DNA of 64,000 bases from Chitinimonas koreensis (GTDB lineage Bacteria > Pseudomonadota > Gammaproteobacteria > Burkholderiales > Chitinimonadaceae), in NCBI RefSeq assembly GCF_014353015.1, contig NZ_CP060704.1, positions 2,877,001-2,941,000 on the forward strand, written 5' to 3'. The notes under the pieces were generated by a model that saw nothing but the letters and a program-made list of their open reading frames with translations, was not told the DNA's origin and ran no database searches. This document shows positions 44,162-52,478 of the stretch, piece after piece. The first letter of the stretch is position 1. The number at the start of each line of letters is the position of its first letter. The position numbers and the translations under genes were made by a program.

Positions 44162-44554
44162 ATGTTTCCCTGGCTCTGGCTGTACACGCCGCAATTCCAC
44201 TTCCCGTTCAGCGGCGGGGTGTCGCAGGACATCCGGCCGACCACCGACTGGTTCTTCGGCGCCATTCCACCGCAGGCCGGCGACGGCGATACCGAGCAGC
44301 GCGTGTTCGAGCGCGTCTCCTACGGCCGCCAGCTCAATGCGCTGCACGACGCGGTGGTCGCGCTGGCGGCGGCCACGCCGCCGCAGGACGAGGCCGGCCG
44401 CGCGGCCATGGCCCGGCTCGCCGCGGTACAGGCCGAGATCGCCGCCGCCAAGCGCGCGCAGCAGGACGACGAGGTCCAGGCGGCGCGCAAGGCGCTGGCG
44501 GCGCTCGATCCGGCGGCCCTGGCCGCGCTGCTGCGCGAATTCCAGCCGGGCTGA
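44162..44554 (+). CDS. Conserved hypothetical protein, 130 residues
   Basis: Not a family I can name. It starts MFPWLWLYTPQFHFPFSGG, rich in aromatic residues, followed by SQDIRPTTDWFFGAIPP. The second half is an Ala/Gln/Arg helix-rich segment (ALHDAVVALAAATPPQDEAG to the end), probably a coiled coil. No signal peptide or transmembrane helix. AGGAGG 5 bases before ATG makes it a credible gene, with a TATAGAT -10-like element at 44112. The N-terminal motif looks familiar from other proteobacterial hypotheticals, but I cannot assign function. Same strand between the MscS and hydrolase genes. Confidence 0.7.
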   Translation: MFPWLWLYTPQFHFPFSGGVSQDIRPTTDWFFGAIPPQAGDGDTEQRVFERVSYGRQLNALHDAVVALAAATPPQDEAGRAAMARLAAVQAEIAAAKRAQQDDEVQAARKALAALDPAALAALLREFQPG

Positions 44555-44670
44555 TCGCTTCCGCGGCGGACGCCGGAACGGAACCGCGGCCGGCGCGGTC
44601 ACTCAAGCATGCCCACCCGCGGCACGGCTGCCTTCCGCGGCCGGCCGCCCCCAACATGGAAAGGGATCGC

Positions 44671-45453
44671 ATGCCTGCCACCGACAAGCTCCAGCTGTTT
44701 CTGCTGCCCGGCCTGCTCAACGACGCCCGGCTGTGGCAGCACCAGGTCGAAGGCCTGGCCGACCTCGCCGACGTGACGGTCGGCGACCTCACCGCCACCG
44801 ACACCATTCCGCTGCTGGCCGCCGCCGCGCTGGCCCAGGCGCCGGCCGGCCACTACGCGCTGGCCGGGCTGTCGATGGGCGGCTACGTGGCGCTCGAGAT
44901 GATGCGCCAGGCGCCCAACCGCATCCTCGGCCTGGCCCTGCTCGATACCAGCGCCAAGCCCGACACGGCCGAGGCCAGCGCCAACCGGCGCAAGCTGATC
45001 GAGCAGTCCGGGCACGACTTCGGCGGCGTGATCGCCTCGCTGCTGCCCAAGATGTTCACGCCGGAGGGCGCCGAGCCCGGCAGCGAGAACGCCCAGCTGT
45101 TCACCGAGATGGCGCACAAGGTCGGCCGCGACGGTTTCGTGCGCCAGCAGCAGGCGATCATGGGCCGGCCCGACAGCCGCGAGGACCTGCCGCGCATCGC
45201 CTGCCCGACCCTGGTGCTGTGCGGCCGGCAGGACACGCTGACGCCGCCCGAGCTGCATGCCGAGATGGCGTCGATGATCCCCGACGCGACGCTGGAGATG
45301 GTCGACGGCGCCGGCCACCTGTCGCCGCTCGAGCAGCCGGACGCGGTCACCACCGCCTTGCGCGCCTGGCTGCGGCGGCTGCAACCGGCGATCTATCCGC
45401 TCGATGGGGTGCAGGGGGTGCATGGCGATTCGCCGGCGCGGGATTTGCCATGA
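44671..45453 (+). CDS. Alpha/beta hydrolase
   Basis: 260-residue alpha/beta hydrolase. LFLLPGLLNDARLWQHQ gives the oxyanion segment, nucleophile elbow AGLSMGGYVALE (Ser68), acid in CGRQDTLTPPELHAEM and His in VDGAGHLSPLEQP complete the triad. Resembles small esterase/MenH-like or arylesterase enzymes; substrate unknown. GGAAAGG precedes ATG 44671 (an ATG at 44656 is the alternative start). The last 25 residues beyond the helical end are probably disordered. Confidence 0.87.
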   Translation: MPATDKLQLFLLPGLLNDARLWQHQVEGLADLADVTVGDLTATDTIPLLAAAALAQAPAGHYALAGLSMGGYVALEMMRQAPNRILGLALLDTSAKPDTAEASANRRKLIEQSGHDFGGVIASLLPKMFTPEGAEPGSENAQLFTEMAHKVGRDGFVRQQQAIMGRPDSREDLPRIACPTLVLCGRQDTLTPPELHAEMASMIPDATLEMVDGAGHLSPLEQPDAVTTALRAWLRRLQPAIYPLDGVQGVHGDSPARDLP

Positions 45454-45844
45454 CGGCTTAGCAGCGGTACAGAAGCCGAGACTGTCCTCAACGTGGCATG
45501 GCTGCGGTGTCTGGCCATCGCTCAACCAGCGATGCATCCTGCTACGGAGAGCCCCAACCCCGTCAGAGCCGCCGAGCACCGCTGGGCTCCGCGGGGGCAG
45601 TCGGCGAGCACTGTCTGAGGCCCGAAGGGCCGAGTTGCGCAGCCGCCCGCGGAGACCGAGGAGCGCAGGGAACCCCCGCGCAGCGGGGGCGGCTCTGTCG
45701 GGTCGCCTTTTCTTTGGTTACTTTCTTTTGGCGAAGCAAAAGAAAGTAACCCGGCCGCGGGACGGGCCCCGCCCCAATCCGCACGCAGTGCGGAATCCGC
45801 GGCGAAGCCGCTTAAAAGCGGATGGCCTTATAACGACGAACCCA
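45454..45844. other. Repeat-bearing intergenic region between hydrolase and dadR
   Basis: 391 bases without a real gene. The part from about 45540 to 45770 resembles a dispersed intergenic repeat of proteobacteria: it includes CCCGAAGGGCC, a CCCCCGC-GCA-GCGGGGG hairpin (45672-45690) and the GGTTACTTTCTTTT hairpin at 45716-45751. Low-complexity reading frames across it on both strands look spurious. Confidence 0.6.
45716..45751. repeat. GGTTACTTTCTTTT inverted repeat
   Basis: GGTTACTTTCTTTT (45716-45729) pairs perfectly with AAAAGAAAGTAACC (45738-45751) around an 8-base loop. A closely similar element is widespread in proteobacterial genomes as a repeat downstream of genes. It may act as a terminator for the minus-strand or plus-strand neighbour. 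Confidence 0.75.
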
Positions 45845-46315
45845 TCAAGCCGCCGCCACCGGCAACACCAAAGTCTCCTTCACCTCCTCCATCACCACAT
45901 AGCTGCGCGATTCCACCGCCCCCGGCAGGTTGAGCAGGATGTCGCCCAGCAGCGTGCGGTACTGCGACATGTCGGAGATGCGCGCCTTCACCAGGTAGTC
46001 GAAATCGCCCGATACCAGGTGGCACTCGACGATATTGGGCAGCTTCATCACCTCGCGGCGGAACTGGTCGAAGATCTCGGCCGACTTGGCCGCCAGCCGC
46101 AGTTCGACGAACACCAGCTGGGCGCAGGCCACCGCGCGCGGATTGACGCGCGCGTAGTAGCCCTCGATCACGCCGTCGCGCTCGAGCCGCTTGACCCGCT
46201 CCGAGGTCGGCGTGGTCGACAGGCCGATCCGCTCGGCCAGCTCGGTCAGCGCCATGCGGCCATCCTGCTGCAAAAGGGTCAGGATCTTGCGGTCGGTACG
46301 GTCCAATTCGCGCAT
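45845..46315 (-). CDS. dadR: Lrp/AsnC family regulator (probable DadR)
   Basis: 156-residue feast/famine regulator. N-terminal HTH LDRTDRKILTLLQQDGRMAL, TELAERIGLSTTPTSERVKRLERDGVI, then the RAM effector domain (FVELRLAAKSAEIF, LVSGDFDYLVKARI, TLLGDILLNLPGAVES). It is divergent from dadA with 157 bases between and fits DadR, which senses alanine and activates dadA-dadX in Pseudomonas. ATG at 46315 chosen; a TTG three codons upstream is possible. A repeat CGCGTAA at 11-base spacing lies in the shared promoter. Confidence 0.9.
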   Translation of the reverse strand: MRELDRTDRKILTLLQQDGRMALTELAERIGLSTTPTSERVKRLERDGVIEGYYARVNPRAVACAQLVFVELRLAAKSAEIFDQFRREVMKLPNIVECHLVSGDFDYLVKARISDMSQYRTLLGDILLNLPGAVESRSYVVMEEVKETLVLPVAAA

Positions 46316-46380
46316 GTCGGCCAAGCCTCAGGTATGAACAGGAGAATTTCTCGCCATGATAGCAATGGACAGGAATAAAT

Positions 46381-46398
46381 CGCGTAATAGCCGCGTAA
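46381..46398. promoter_or_regulatory. Phased direct repeat in the dadR / dadA promoter region
   Basis: CGCGTAA occurs at 46381-46387 and 46392-46398, exactly 11 bases apart (one helical turn), 75 to 90 bases before the dadA start. It is a plausible binding site for an Lrp-type octamer, which contacts phased sites. Confidence 0.4.
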
Positions 46399-46472
46399 CT
46401 TGGCAGCACTTTTTGCAAAGCTATCCATAAACTGCGCGAAATTCCTGAACCTGTTCTCGAGGCAGAAAACCC

Positions 46473-47777
46473 ATGCAAGTGATCGTGCTCGGCGGTGGCG
46501 TGATTGGCGTATCGACGGCGTATTACCTGGCGCGCGCAGGCGCCGACGTGACGGTGCTGGAGCGCCAGGACGGCGTCGCGCTGGAAACCAGCTTCGCCAA
46601 CGCCGGCCAGATCTCGCCCGGCTACTCGACGCCGTGGGCCGCGCCCGGCATCCCGCTGAAGGCGATGAAGTGGCTGTTCCAGCGCCACGCCCCGCTGGCG
46701 ATCCGGCCGGACGGCAGCCTGTTCCAGTGGCAGTGGATGGCGCAGATGCTGGCCAACTGCAACGACCGCGCCTACGCGATCAACAAGGAACGCATGATGC
46801 GGCTGTCCGAATACAGCCGCGACTGCCTGCGCGCGCTGCGGCAGGAAACCGGCATCGGCTACGAGGAACGCACCGGCGGCACGCTGCAATTGTTCCGCAG
46901 CCAGCAGCAGCTCGACGGCGCCGCCCGCGACATCCCGGTGCTCGAAGCCTGCGGCGTGCCGTTCGAACTGCTCGACGAAGCCGGCTGCGCCCGCGCCGAA
47001 CCGGCGCTGGCCAAGGTGCCGGGCCGGGTGGTCGGCGGCCTGCGCCTGCCCAACGACGAGACCGGCGACTGCCAGCGCTTCACCACCGAGCTGGCGCGCC
47101 GCGCCCAGGCGATCGGCGTCAAGTTCCGCTTCGGCTGCGAGATCGACCAGCTGCTGGTCGAGCGCGGCCGCATCGCCGGCGTCGCGCTCAAGGGCGGCGA
47201 GCGGCTGCAGGCCGACCAGTACGTGGTGGCGATGGGCAGCTTCAGCCGCCAGCTGGTGCGCGGTCTCGGCCTCAACCTGCCGGTCTACCCGACCAAGGGC
47301 TACTCGCTGACCGTGCCGATCGTCGATCCGGCCGGCGCACCGGTCTCCACCGTGCTGGACGAGACCTACAAGATCGCCATCACCCGCTTCGACGACCGCA
47401 TCCGCGTCGGCGGCATGGCCGAGCTCGGCGGCTACGACCTGAGCCTCAACCCGCGCCGCCGCGAGACGCTGGAGATGGTGGTCGGCGACCTGTTCCCCAG
47501 CGGCGGCGACATCGCGGCCGCCAGCTTCTGGACCGGCCTGCGCCCGATGACGCCGGACGGCACGCCGATCGTCGGCCGCACGCCCTACGCCAACCTGTCG
47601 CTCAACACCGGCCACGGCACGCTGGGCTGGACCATGGCCTGCGGCTCGGGCAAGTTGCTGGCCGACATCGTCACCGGCCAGCGGCCCGAGATCAGCACCG
47701 ACGGCCTGGCCATCGACCGCTACGGCCGCCGCGCGATCGACGCCCGGCTCGGCTCGCTGAACCCGGCCGCCGCCTGA
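46473..47777 (+). CDS. dadA: D-amino acid dehydrogenase small subunit
   Basis: 434-residue FAD enzyme oxidising D-alanine and other D-amino acids to 2-oxo acids, passing electrons to the respiratory chain. The dinucleotide-binding start MQVIVLGGGVIGVSTAYYLA and VTVLERQ is followed by ETSFANAGQISPGYSTPWAAPG, LGLNLPVYPTKGYSLTVPI and the C-terminal SGLRPMTP-like WTGLRPMTPDGTPIVGR with NTGHGTLGWTMACGSGK. No signal peptide; membrane-associated in relatives. Followed after 257 bases by dadX; together with divergent dadR it forms the alanine catabolic locus. Confidence 0.96.
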   Translation: MQVIVLGGGVIGVSTAYYLARAGADVTVLERQDGVALETSFANAGQISPGYSTPWAAPGIPLKAMKWLFQRHAPLAIRPDGSLFQWQWMAQMLANCNDRAYAINKERMMRLSEYSRDCLRALRQETGIGYEERTGGTLQLFRSQQQLDGAARDIPVLEACGVPFELLDEAGCARAEPALAKVPGRVVGGLRLPNDETGDCQRFTTELARRAQAIGVKFRFGCEIDQLLVERGRIAGVALKGGERLQADQYVVAMGSFSRQLVRGLGLNLPVYPTKGYSLTVPIVDPAGAPVSTVLDETYKIAITRFDDRIRVGGMAELGGYDLSLNPRRRETLEMVVGDLFPSGGDIAAASFWTGLRPMTPDGTPIVGRTPYANLSLNTGHGTLGWTMACGSGKLLADIVTGQRPEISTDGLAIDRYGRRAIDARLGSLNPAAA

Positions 47778-48034
47778 TCCGCTCTTTCGCGGCCCCGAAG
47801 TATCGGGCGGCGCCGTGCCGGCTGCCCGATAATCGGATCGAATCGAATTGAATCGAACGGGAAGGCGTTCCGCCGCTGCCTGTAGGTCGCGCGCCTGAGT
47901 CGGCCACGGCCGGCGGCGGGGCGGAACCCGCCATCCGGTCGGCCCGTCCATGGCCGGTCGGCCGCAGTGCACACCGCCTTCCCGACTCCCGAACGTCCGC
48001 GGGTCCGCCCGCCCTCTCCTGCCCAAGCCTTGCC

Positions 48035-49102
48035 ATGAGCCGTCCGCTGACCGCCACCATCGATCTCTCCGCCCTGCGCCACAACTACGCCCTGGCGCGC
48101 CGCCTGCACGGCGGCAAGGTGCTCGCCATCCTCAAGGCCAACGGCTACGGCCACGGCGCGGTGCGCTGCGCCGAGGCGCTGGCCGGCATCGCCGACGGCT
48201 TCGGCGTGGCCGCGATCGAGGAAGCGATCCAGTTGCGCGAGGCCGGCGTCCAGGGACCGATCCTGCTGCTCGAAGGCTGGTTCGAGCCGGCCGAGCTGGC
48301 GCTGATCGAGCGCTACGAGCTGTGGACCGCGCTGCACAGCCTCGAACAGATCGACGACATCGAAGCGGCCGAACTGACCCGCCCGTTGACGGTGTGGGTC
48401 AAGATCGACAGCGGCATGCACCGGCTGGGCCTCGCGCCGGCCGACTTCCGCCAGGCCCATGCGCGCCTGCTCGCCAGCGGCAAGGTCGGCCGCATCGTCG
48501 CCATGACCCATTTCTCCCGCGCCGACGAGCTCGATTGCGCGACCACGCCGCAGCAGCACGCCTGCTTCGTCGAGACGCTGGCCGACCTGCCGGTCGAGAC
48601 CAGCCTGTGCAATTCGGGCGGCATCCTCGGCTGGCCGGCGCTGCACGGCGACTGGGGCCGCGCCGGCGTGATGCTGTACGGCGGCACCGCGGCCGACCGG
48701 CTGCTGCCCGACTGGCCGCGGCCGGTGATGAATTTCGACAGCCGCATCATCGCGGTGCGCGAGCTGGCGGCCGGCGAGCCGATCGGCTACGGCGGCGGCT
48801 TCGTCACCGAGCGGCCGACCCGGGTCGGCGTGGTGGCCTGCGGCTATGCCGACGGTTACCCGCGCGTGGCGCCGGCCGGCACGCCGGTGCTGATCGACGG
48901 CCAGCGCGGCCGGCTGATCGGCCGGGTGTCGATGGACATGCTGACGGTGGACCTGAACGATCACCCTGCCGCCGGCGTCGGTACGCCGGTGCGGCTGTGG
49001 GGCGAAGACCTGCCGGCCTGCGAAGTCGCCGCGGCGGCGGGTACCATCGACTACGAGCTGTTCTGCAACGTGAAGCGGGCCGCCTTCGTCTACCACGACT
49101 GA
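48035..49102 (+). CDS. dadX: Alanine racemase, catabolic (DadX type)
   Basis: 355-residue PLP racemase interconverting L- and D-alanine. PLP lysine in VLAILKANGYGHGAVR (Lys34), catalytic tyrosine in VVACGYADGYPRVAPAG (near residue 271), and the conserved SLCNSGGILGWPALHGDW and GRVSMDMLTVDL. The dadA neighbour suggests the catabolic DadX rather than biosynthetic Alr; the two cannot be separated by motif alone. Start MSRPLTATIDLSALRHNYAL. A terminator follows. Confidence 0.95.
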   Translation: MSRPLTATIDLSALRHNYALARRLHGGKVLAILKANGYGHGAVRCAEALAGIADGFGVAAIEEAIQLREAGVQGPILLLEGWFEPAELALIERYELWTALHSLEQIDDIEAAELTRPLTVWVKIDSGMHRLGLAPADFRQAHARLLASGKVGRIVAMTHFSRADELDCATTPQQHACFVETLADLPVETSLCNSGGILGWPALHGDWGRAGVMLYGGTAADRLLPDWPRPVMNFDSRIIAVRELAAGEPIGYGGGFVTERPTRVGVVACGYADGYPRVAPAGTPVLIDGQRGRLIGRVSMDMLTVDLNDHPAAGVGTPVRLWGEDLPACEVAAAAGTIDYELFCNVKRAAFVYHD

Positions 49103-49131
49103 AGACCGGGCGCACCGCGGGCGGAAAGGAC

Positions 49132-49162
49132 AACGGGGCCGGCTGGATAAGCCGGCCCCGTT
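49132..49162 (+). terminator. Terminator after dadX
   Basis: AACGGGGCCGGCT (49132-49144) pairs with AGCCGGCCCCGTT (49150-49162) around a 5-base loop, followed by a short T-rich stretch. About 30 bases past the stop. Confidence 0.85.
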
Positions 49163-49289
49163 CCGTTTCGATCCGCCGGTGTGCGGGGGATGACGCCACC
49201 GACGCCGGAATTATCGCGGCCCGGCGCCCTTTCGGACCACCTGTCATATCCTCCAGTTGAAGGATGCCGCTCGCAGCCGCCCCCTCATG

Positions 49290-49314
49290 AAAAATGCCCG
49301 GCCAGGCCGGGCAT
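49290..49314 (-). terminator. Terminator of the CPA2 antiporter gene
   Basis: ATGCCCGGCC (49294-49303) and GGCCGGGCAT (49305-49314) form a stem; on the minus strand it is followed by TTTTTCATG. It lies about 20 bases past the antiporter stop. Confidence 0.8.
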
Positions 49315-49334
49315 CCTCCTTCTGCCCATGCCGC

Positions 49335-51071
49335 TCAATGGCCGTGGCCATTGCCCTCCAGCGTCTCCATCAGCGCGATCTGCAGCTTGGCGTGGATCGC
49401 CACCAGCGCCCGCCGCAGCACCAGCAGCAGGCCAACCGCTATCGCCAGCACCGCCCACAAGAGCTCCCACGGCGGCAGGATGGCCGAGCTCAGCGCGGCG
49501 ATGCCGAGGCCGATGCCGATCAGCGCGGCCAGCGGGATCAGCCGCGACACCAGCCGGCGCACCCTGGGCGTGTGGCTGCCGGCCAGCCGCTCGTCGATGC
49601 CGATCTCGGCCAGCAGCATCGCCAGCGCCACCAGCTTGCGGTAGATCGCCACCAGGAAAGGCAGCGACACCAAGAGCGCGGTGCCCCACAGCATGGCCTT
49701 GTGCCAGCCGGCGATGGCGGCCAGGTGACGGCCCAGCCAGGCGCCGCCGAGGAAGATCGCCGCCACCAGCAGCATGTTCACCACCACGTGCAGCAGGATG
49801 CGGCGGATCATGCCGGCCACCGCGGCCTTGTCGCCCTCGAGCTGCAGGCTCGACAGCCAGTCGGTATAGAGCCCGGCCAGCTGCGCCAGCGGCCGCGGCA
49901 CGATGCGGCCCAGGCTGCTGGCGGTGCCGTCGGCGGCCCGGATCAGGTAGGGCGTGGTCAACGTGGTCAGCGCCGACACCGCCACCGCGATCGGGTAGAG
50001 GAAGTCGCTGGTCACCTTCAGGCTGGCGCCGAGCGCGGCGATGATGAAGCTGAACTCGCCGATCTGGGCCAGCCCCATGCCGACCTTGAGCGAGGTGCGC
50101 GGACTCTGCCCCGCCGCGAAGGCGCCGAAGCCGCAGGTCAGCACCTTGCCCAGCACCACCGCCACGGTGATCAGCGCGATCGGGCCGGCGTACTGCACCA
50201 GCACCGACGGGTCGAGCATCAGGCCGATGGCGACGAAGAAGATCGCGCTGAACAGGTCGCGGATCGGCTCGATCAGGTCTTCGATGGTCTCGAGGTGCTC
50301 CGATTCGGCCATCACCGCGCCGATCATGAAGGCGCCCAGCGCCACGCTGTAGCCGAGCTTGATGGCCAAGAGGCAGAAGCCGAAGCACAGGCCCAGCACG
50401 CTGACCAGCAGCATCTCGCGGCTGCCGCTCCTGGCCACGTAGGCCAGGAGGCGCGGCACCAGCAGGAGGCCGGCCAGCAGCGCCACGGTGATGAAGATGG
50501 CGAGCTTGCCCAGCGTGACGCCGACCTCGCCGGCCTGCACCGAGCCGGTCATGGCGATGCCCGACAAGAGCGCGATCATGGCGATGGCCAGCACGTCCTC
50601 GACGATCAGCACGCCGAAGATCAGCCGGGCGAAGCCTTCCTGCTTGAGTTTCAGCTCGTCCAGCGCCTTGACGATGATGGTGGTCGACGAGATCGACAGC
50701 ATGGCGCCGAGGAATAGCGAATCCATGGTCTGCCAGCCGAAGTAGCGGCCGATCTCGTAGCCGATCCACACCATCAGCACGATCTCGGCCAGCGCCGCCA
50801 CCAGCGCCGCGGCGCCGACGCGCGACAGCTTCTTCAGGCTGAATTCGAGGCCGAGCGAGAACATCAGGAACACCACGCCGAGCTCGGCCAGCGTCTGGAT
50901 GGTGTCCTGGTCGGTGATCAGCGCGTAGGGCGGCGTGTGCGGGCCGATGATCAGGCCGGCGATCAGGTAGCCGAGCACCACCGGCTGCCTGAGCTTGTGG
51001 AACAGCACCGTGACCACGCCGGCGACCAGCATGATGACCGCGAGATCCTGGATGAAATGGATGCCGTGCAT
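49335..51071 (-). CDS. CPA2 family cation:proton antiporter (KefB/YbaL-like)
   Basis: 578-residue membrane antiporter. VVLGYLIAGLIIGPHTPPYAL, ELGVVFLMFSLGLEFSLKKL, SISSTTIIVKALDELKLK and VLIVEDVLAIAMIALLSG are the CPA2 core, including the acidic pair of TM5/6; GMGLAQIGEFSFIIAALG lies in the second repeat. The C-terminal half contains further helices and no TrkA-N/RCK domain, so the KefB-type glutathione gating module is missing. Role: K+ or Na+ exchange, inferred only from the family. Start MHGIHFIQDLAVIML with GGGAG upstream. Confidence 0.9.
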   Translation of the reverse strand: MHGIHFIQDLAVIMLVAGVVTVLFHKLRQPVVLGYLIAGLIIGPHTPPYALITDQDTIQTLAELGVVFLMFSLGLEFSLKKLSRVGAAALVAALAEIVLMVWIGYEIGRYFGWQTMDSLFLGAMLSISSTTIIVKALDELKLKQEGFARLIFGVLIVEDVLAIAMIALLSGIAMTGSVQAGEVGVTLGKLAIFITVALLAGLLLVPRLLAYVARSGSREMLLVSVLGLCFGFCLLAIKLGYSVALGAFMIGAVMAESEHLETIEDLIEPIRDLFSAIFFVAIGLMLDPSVLVQYAGPIALITVAVVLGKVLTCGFGAFAAGQSPRTSLKVGMGLAQIGEFSFIIAALGASLKVTSDFLYPIAVAVSALTTLTTPYLIRAADGTASSLGRIVPRPLAQLAGLYTDWLSSLQLEGDKAAVAGMIRRILLHVVVNMLLVAAIFLGGAWLGRHLAAIAGWHKAMLWGTALLVSLPFLVAIYRKLVALAMLLAEIGIDERLAGSHTPRVRRLVSRLIPLAALIGIGLGIAALSSAILPPWELLWAVLAIAVGLLLVLRRALVAIHAKLQIALMETLEGNGHGH

Positions 51072-51235
51072 CGCTTCTCCCTGTTGTTATGGGTATCGGA
51101 TTGGATCGGGGCCCTGCCGGGCGCCCCAGAACGCAGACCGGCCCCAACCGGTGGAATTCCCCGATGCTCGTCGATTCGCCGGGAAAAGGTGCGAACGGCC
51201 GGGCAACACCGTCCGCGCAGCGCCGAGCCGCGCGC

Positions 51236-51864
51236 TCAGGCCGACGGCAGGGGGCGGCAGGCAGCCTCGATCATGGCGCGCGCGACCGCCGGCATCGCCG
51301 GCATCAGCCGGTGGCCCGGCGCATAGGTCTGGCTGGCGGCGTAGGCCCCTCGATCAGCAGCGCCAGGCCGTCGGCCAGCGCCTGCGGGTCGGCCGCGCCG
51401 GCCTCGGCCGCGATCGCCTCCAGCCGCGCCATCAGGTCCGCCTTGGCCTGCGCCACCCGCTGCCGCGCCGGGTGGGCCGGATCGGGGATCTCGGCCGCGA
51501 CGTTGACGAAGGGGCAGCCGCGAAAGCCCGGCCGCACCGCCCGCCCGGCCAGGTCGGCGAAGAACTGCACCAGCTGCTCGCGCGGCGCGCCAGGATGGCG
51601 GGCCACCGCAGCGTCGAAATAGGCCCAGAAGGTGTCGTCGCTGCGCTCCAGGTAATGCAGCAGCAGCGCCTCCTTGGACTTGAACTGGCGGTAGACCGCC
51701 ATCTTGTTGAGGCCGGCGCGCTTGACCACCGCGTCGACGCTGACCGCCCGCACGCCGTCGCGATAGAACAGCTCGTCCACTGCCGCCAGGATCTGCGCCT
51801 GCGCCTGCGGCCCTTCCGTCACCTTGCGCGGCGCCTTGGCCACCGGCTGCGCGTCGTCTTCCAT
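51236..51864 (-). pseudogene. TetR family transcriptional regulator (frameshifted)
   Basis: TetR/AcrR-type repressor. HTH in ILAAVDELFYRDGVRAVSVD and VVKRAGLNKMAVYRQFKSKEAL; C-terminal ligand domain with GCPFVNVAAEIPDPAHPARQ, a pattern of the TetR_C family near LysE/DUF genes. One base is lost at about 51345-51349 (a CCCC run); restored, the end reads ALLIEGAYAASQTYAPGHRL and a stop at 51236, giving about 209 residues. The start was set at MEDDAQPV (51864) with AGAAAGG upstream; a far-upstream ATG at 51912 overlaps a palindromic operator. Divergent from DUF2000-lysE, which it probably represses. Likely a sequencing deletion. Confidence 0.88.
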
Positions 51865-51887
51865 CGGTTCGCCCTTTCTCGCGGCGT

Positions 51888-51917
51888 TTGACACGTTACT
51901 CAGCAGTAACATAGCAT
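51888..51917 (+). promoter_or_regulatory. Promoter with embedded TetR-type operator for DUF2000-lysE
   Basis: TTGACA (51888-51893) and TAGCAT (51912-51917) form a sigma-70-like pair with an 18-base spacer. The spacer contains GTTACT-CAGC-AGTAAC (51895-51910), a perfect 6-base inverted repeat. A repressor bound there would occlude RNA polymerase. A weaker similar sequence, GTTACTACACAGTCAC, follows at 51928. Confidence 0.65.
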
Positions 51918-52004
51918 CCGCAGCGAAGTTACTACACAGTCACATCGAACCGAATGCCCGCCACCGGCCGCCCGCCGCGGCCATCCAACCGAGGAGAACC
52001 CGCC

Positions 52005-52463
52005 ATGCAAACCGCAGCGAACCCGACTGCCGCAGCGCCCGCCGCGCCGGCCGGCACCGACAAGTGCGTGATCGTGATCGACCAGGATCTGCCGCTCGGC
52101 GTGATCGCCAATACCGCGGCGGTGCTGTCGCTCTCGCTGGGCAAGGCGTTGCCGGACCTGGTCGGCCACGACCTGGCCGACCAGGGCGGCCACCGCCACC
52201 GCGGCATCACCACCGCGCCGATCCCGATCCTGAAGAGCGACCGGGCGGCGCTGCAGGCGCTGCGCGAGGCGCTGAAGCCGCACGAGGACGCGCTGACCGT
52301 GGTCGACCTGATCGAGGCGACGCGCACCACCCGCAGCTACGGCGAATACGCCGACCGGCTGGCCGGCACGCCGGTGGCCGAACTGGTCTACCAGGGCATC
52401 GCCGTGCACGGCAGCAGCAAGCTGGTGAACCGCTATACCGGCAGCCTCGGCCTGCTGCGCTGA
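52005..52463 (+). CDS. DUF2000 domain protein
   Basis: 152-residue member of DUF2000. KCVIVIDQDLPLGVIANTAAVLSLSLGK begins the domain; HRHRGITTAPIPILKSDRAAL and VHGSSKLVNRYTGSLGLLR end it. The first 18 residues are an Ala/Pro-rich leader. DUF2000 proteins are small cytoplasmic proteins of unknown function, often next to LysE-type exporters or TetR genes, as here. ATG 52005 has GAGGAG upstream. Co-transcribed with the lysE-type gene (15-base gap), probably under the divergent TetR. Confidence 0.88.
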   Translation: MQTAANPTAAAPAAPAGTDKCVIVIDQDLPLGVIANTAAVLSLSLGKALPDLVGHDLADQGGHRHRGITTAPIPILKSDRAALQALREALKPHEDALTVVDLIEATRTTRSYGEYADRLAGTPVAELVYQGIAVHGSSKLVNRYTGSLGLLR

Positions 52464-52478
52464 AACCGGGAGCCCGCC

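Noticed and set aside
45460..45780. Short reading frames on both strands between the hydrolase and dadR
   Set aside because: They fall on a known type of intergenic repeat and are low complexity with no ribosome sites.
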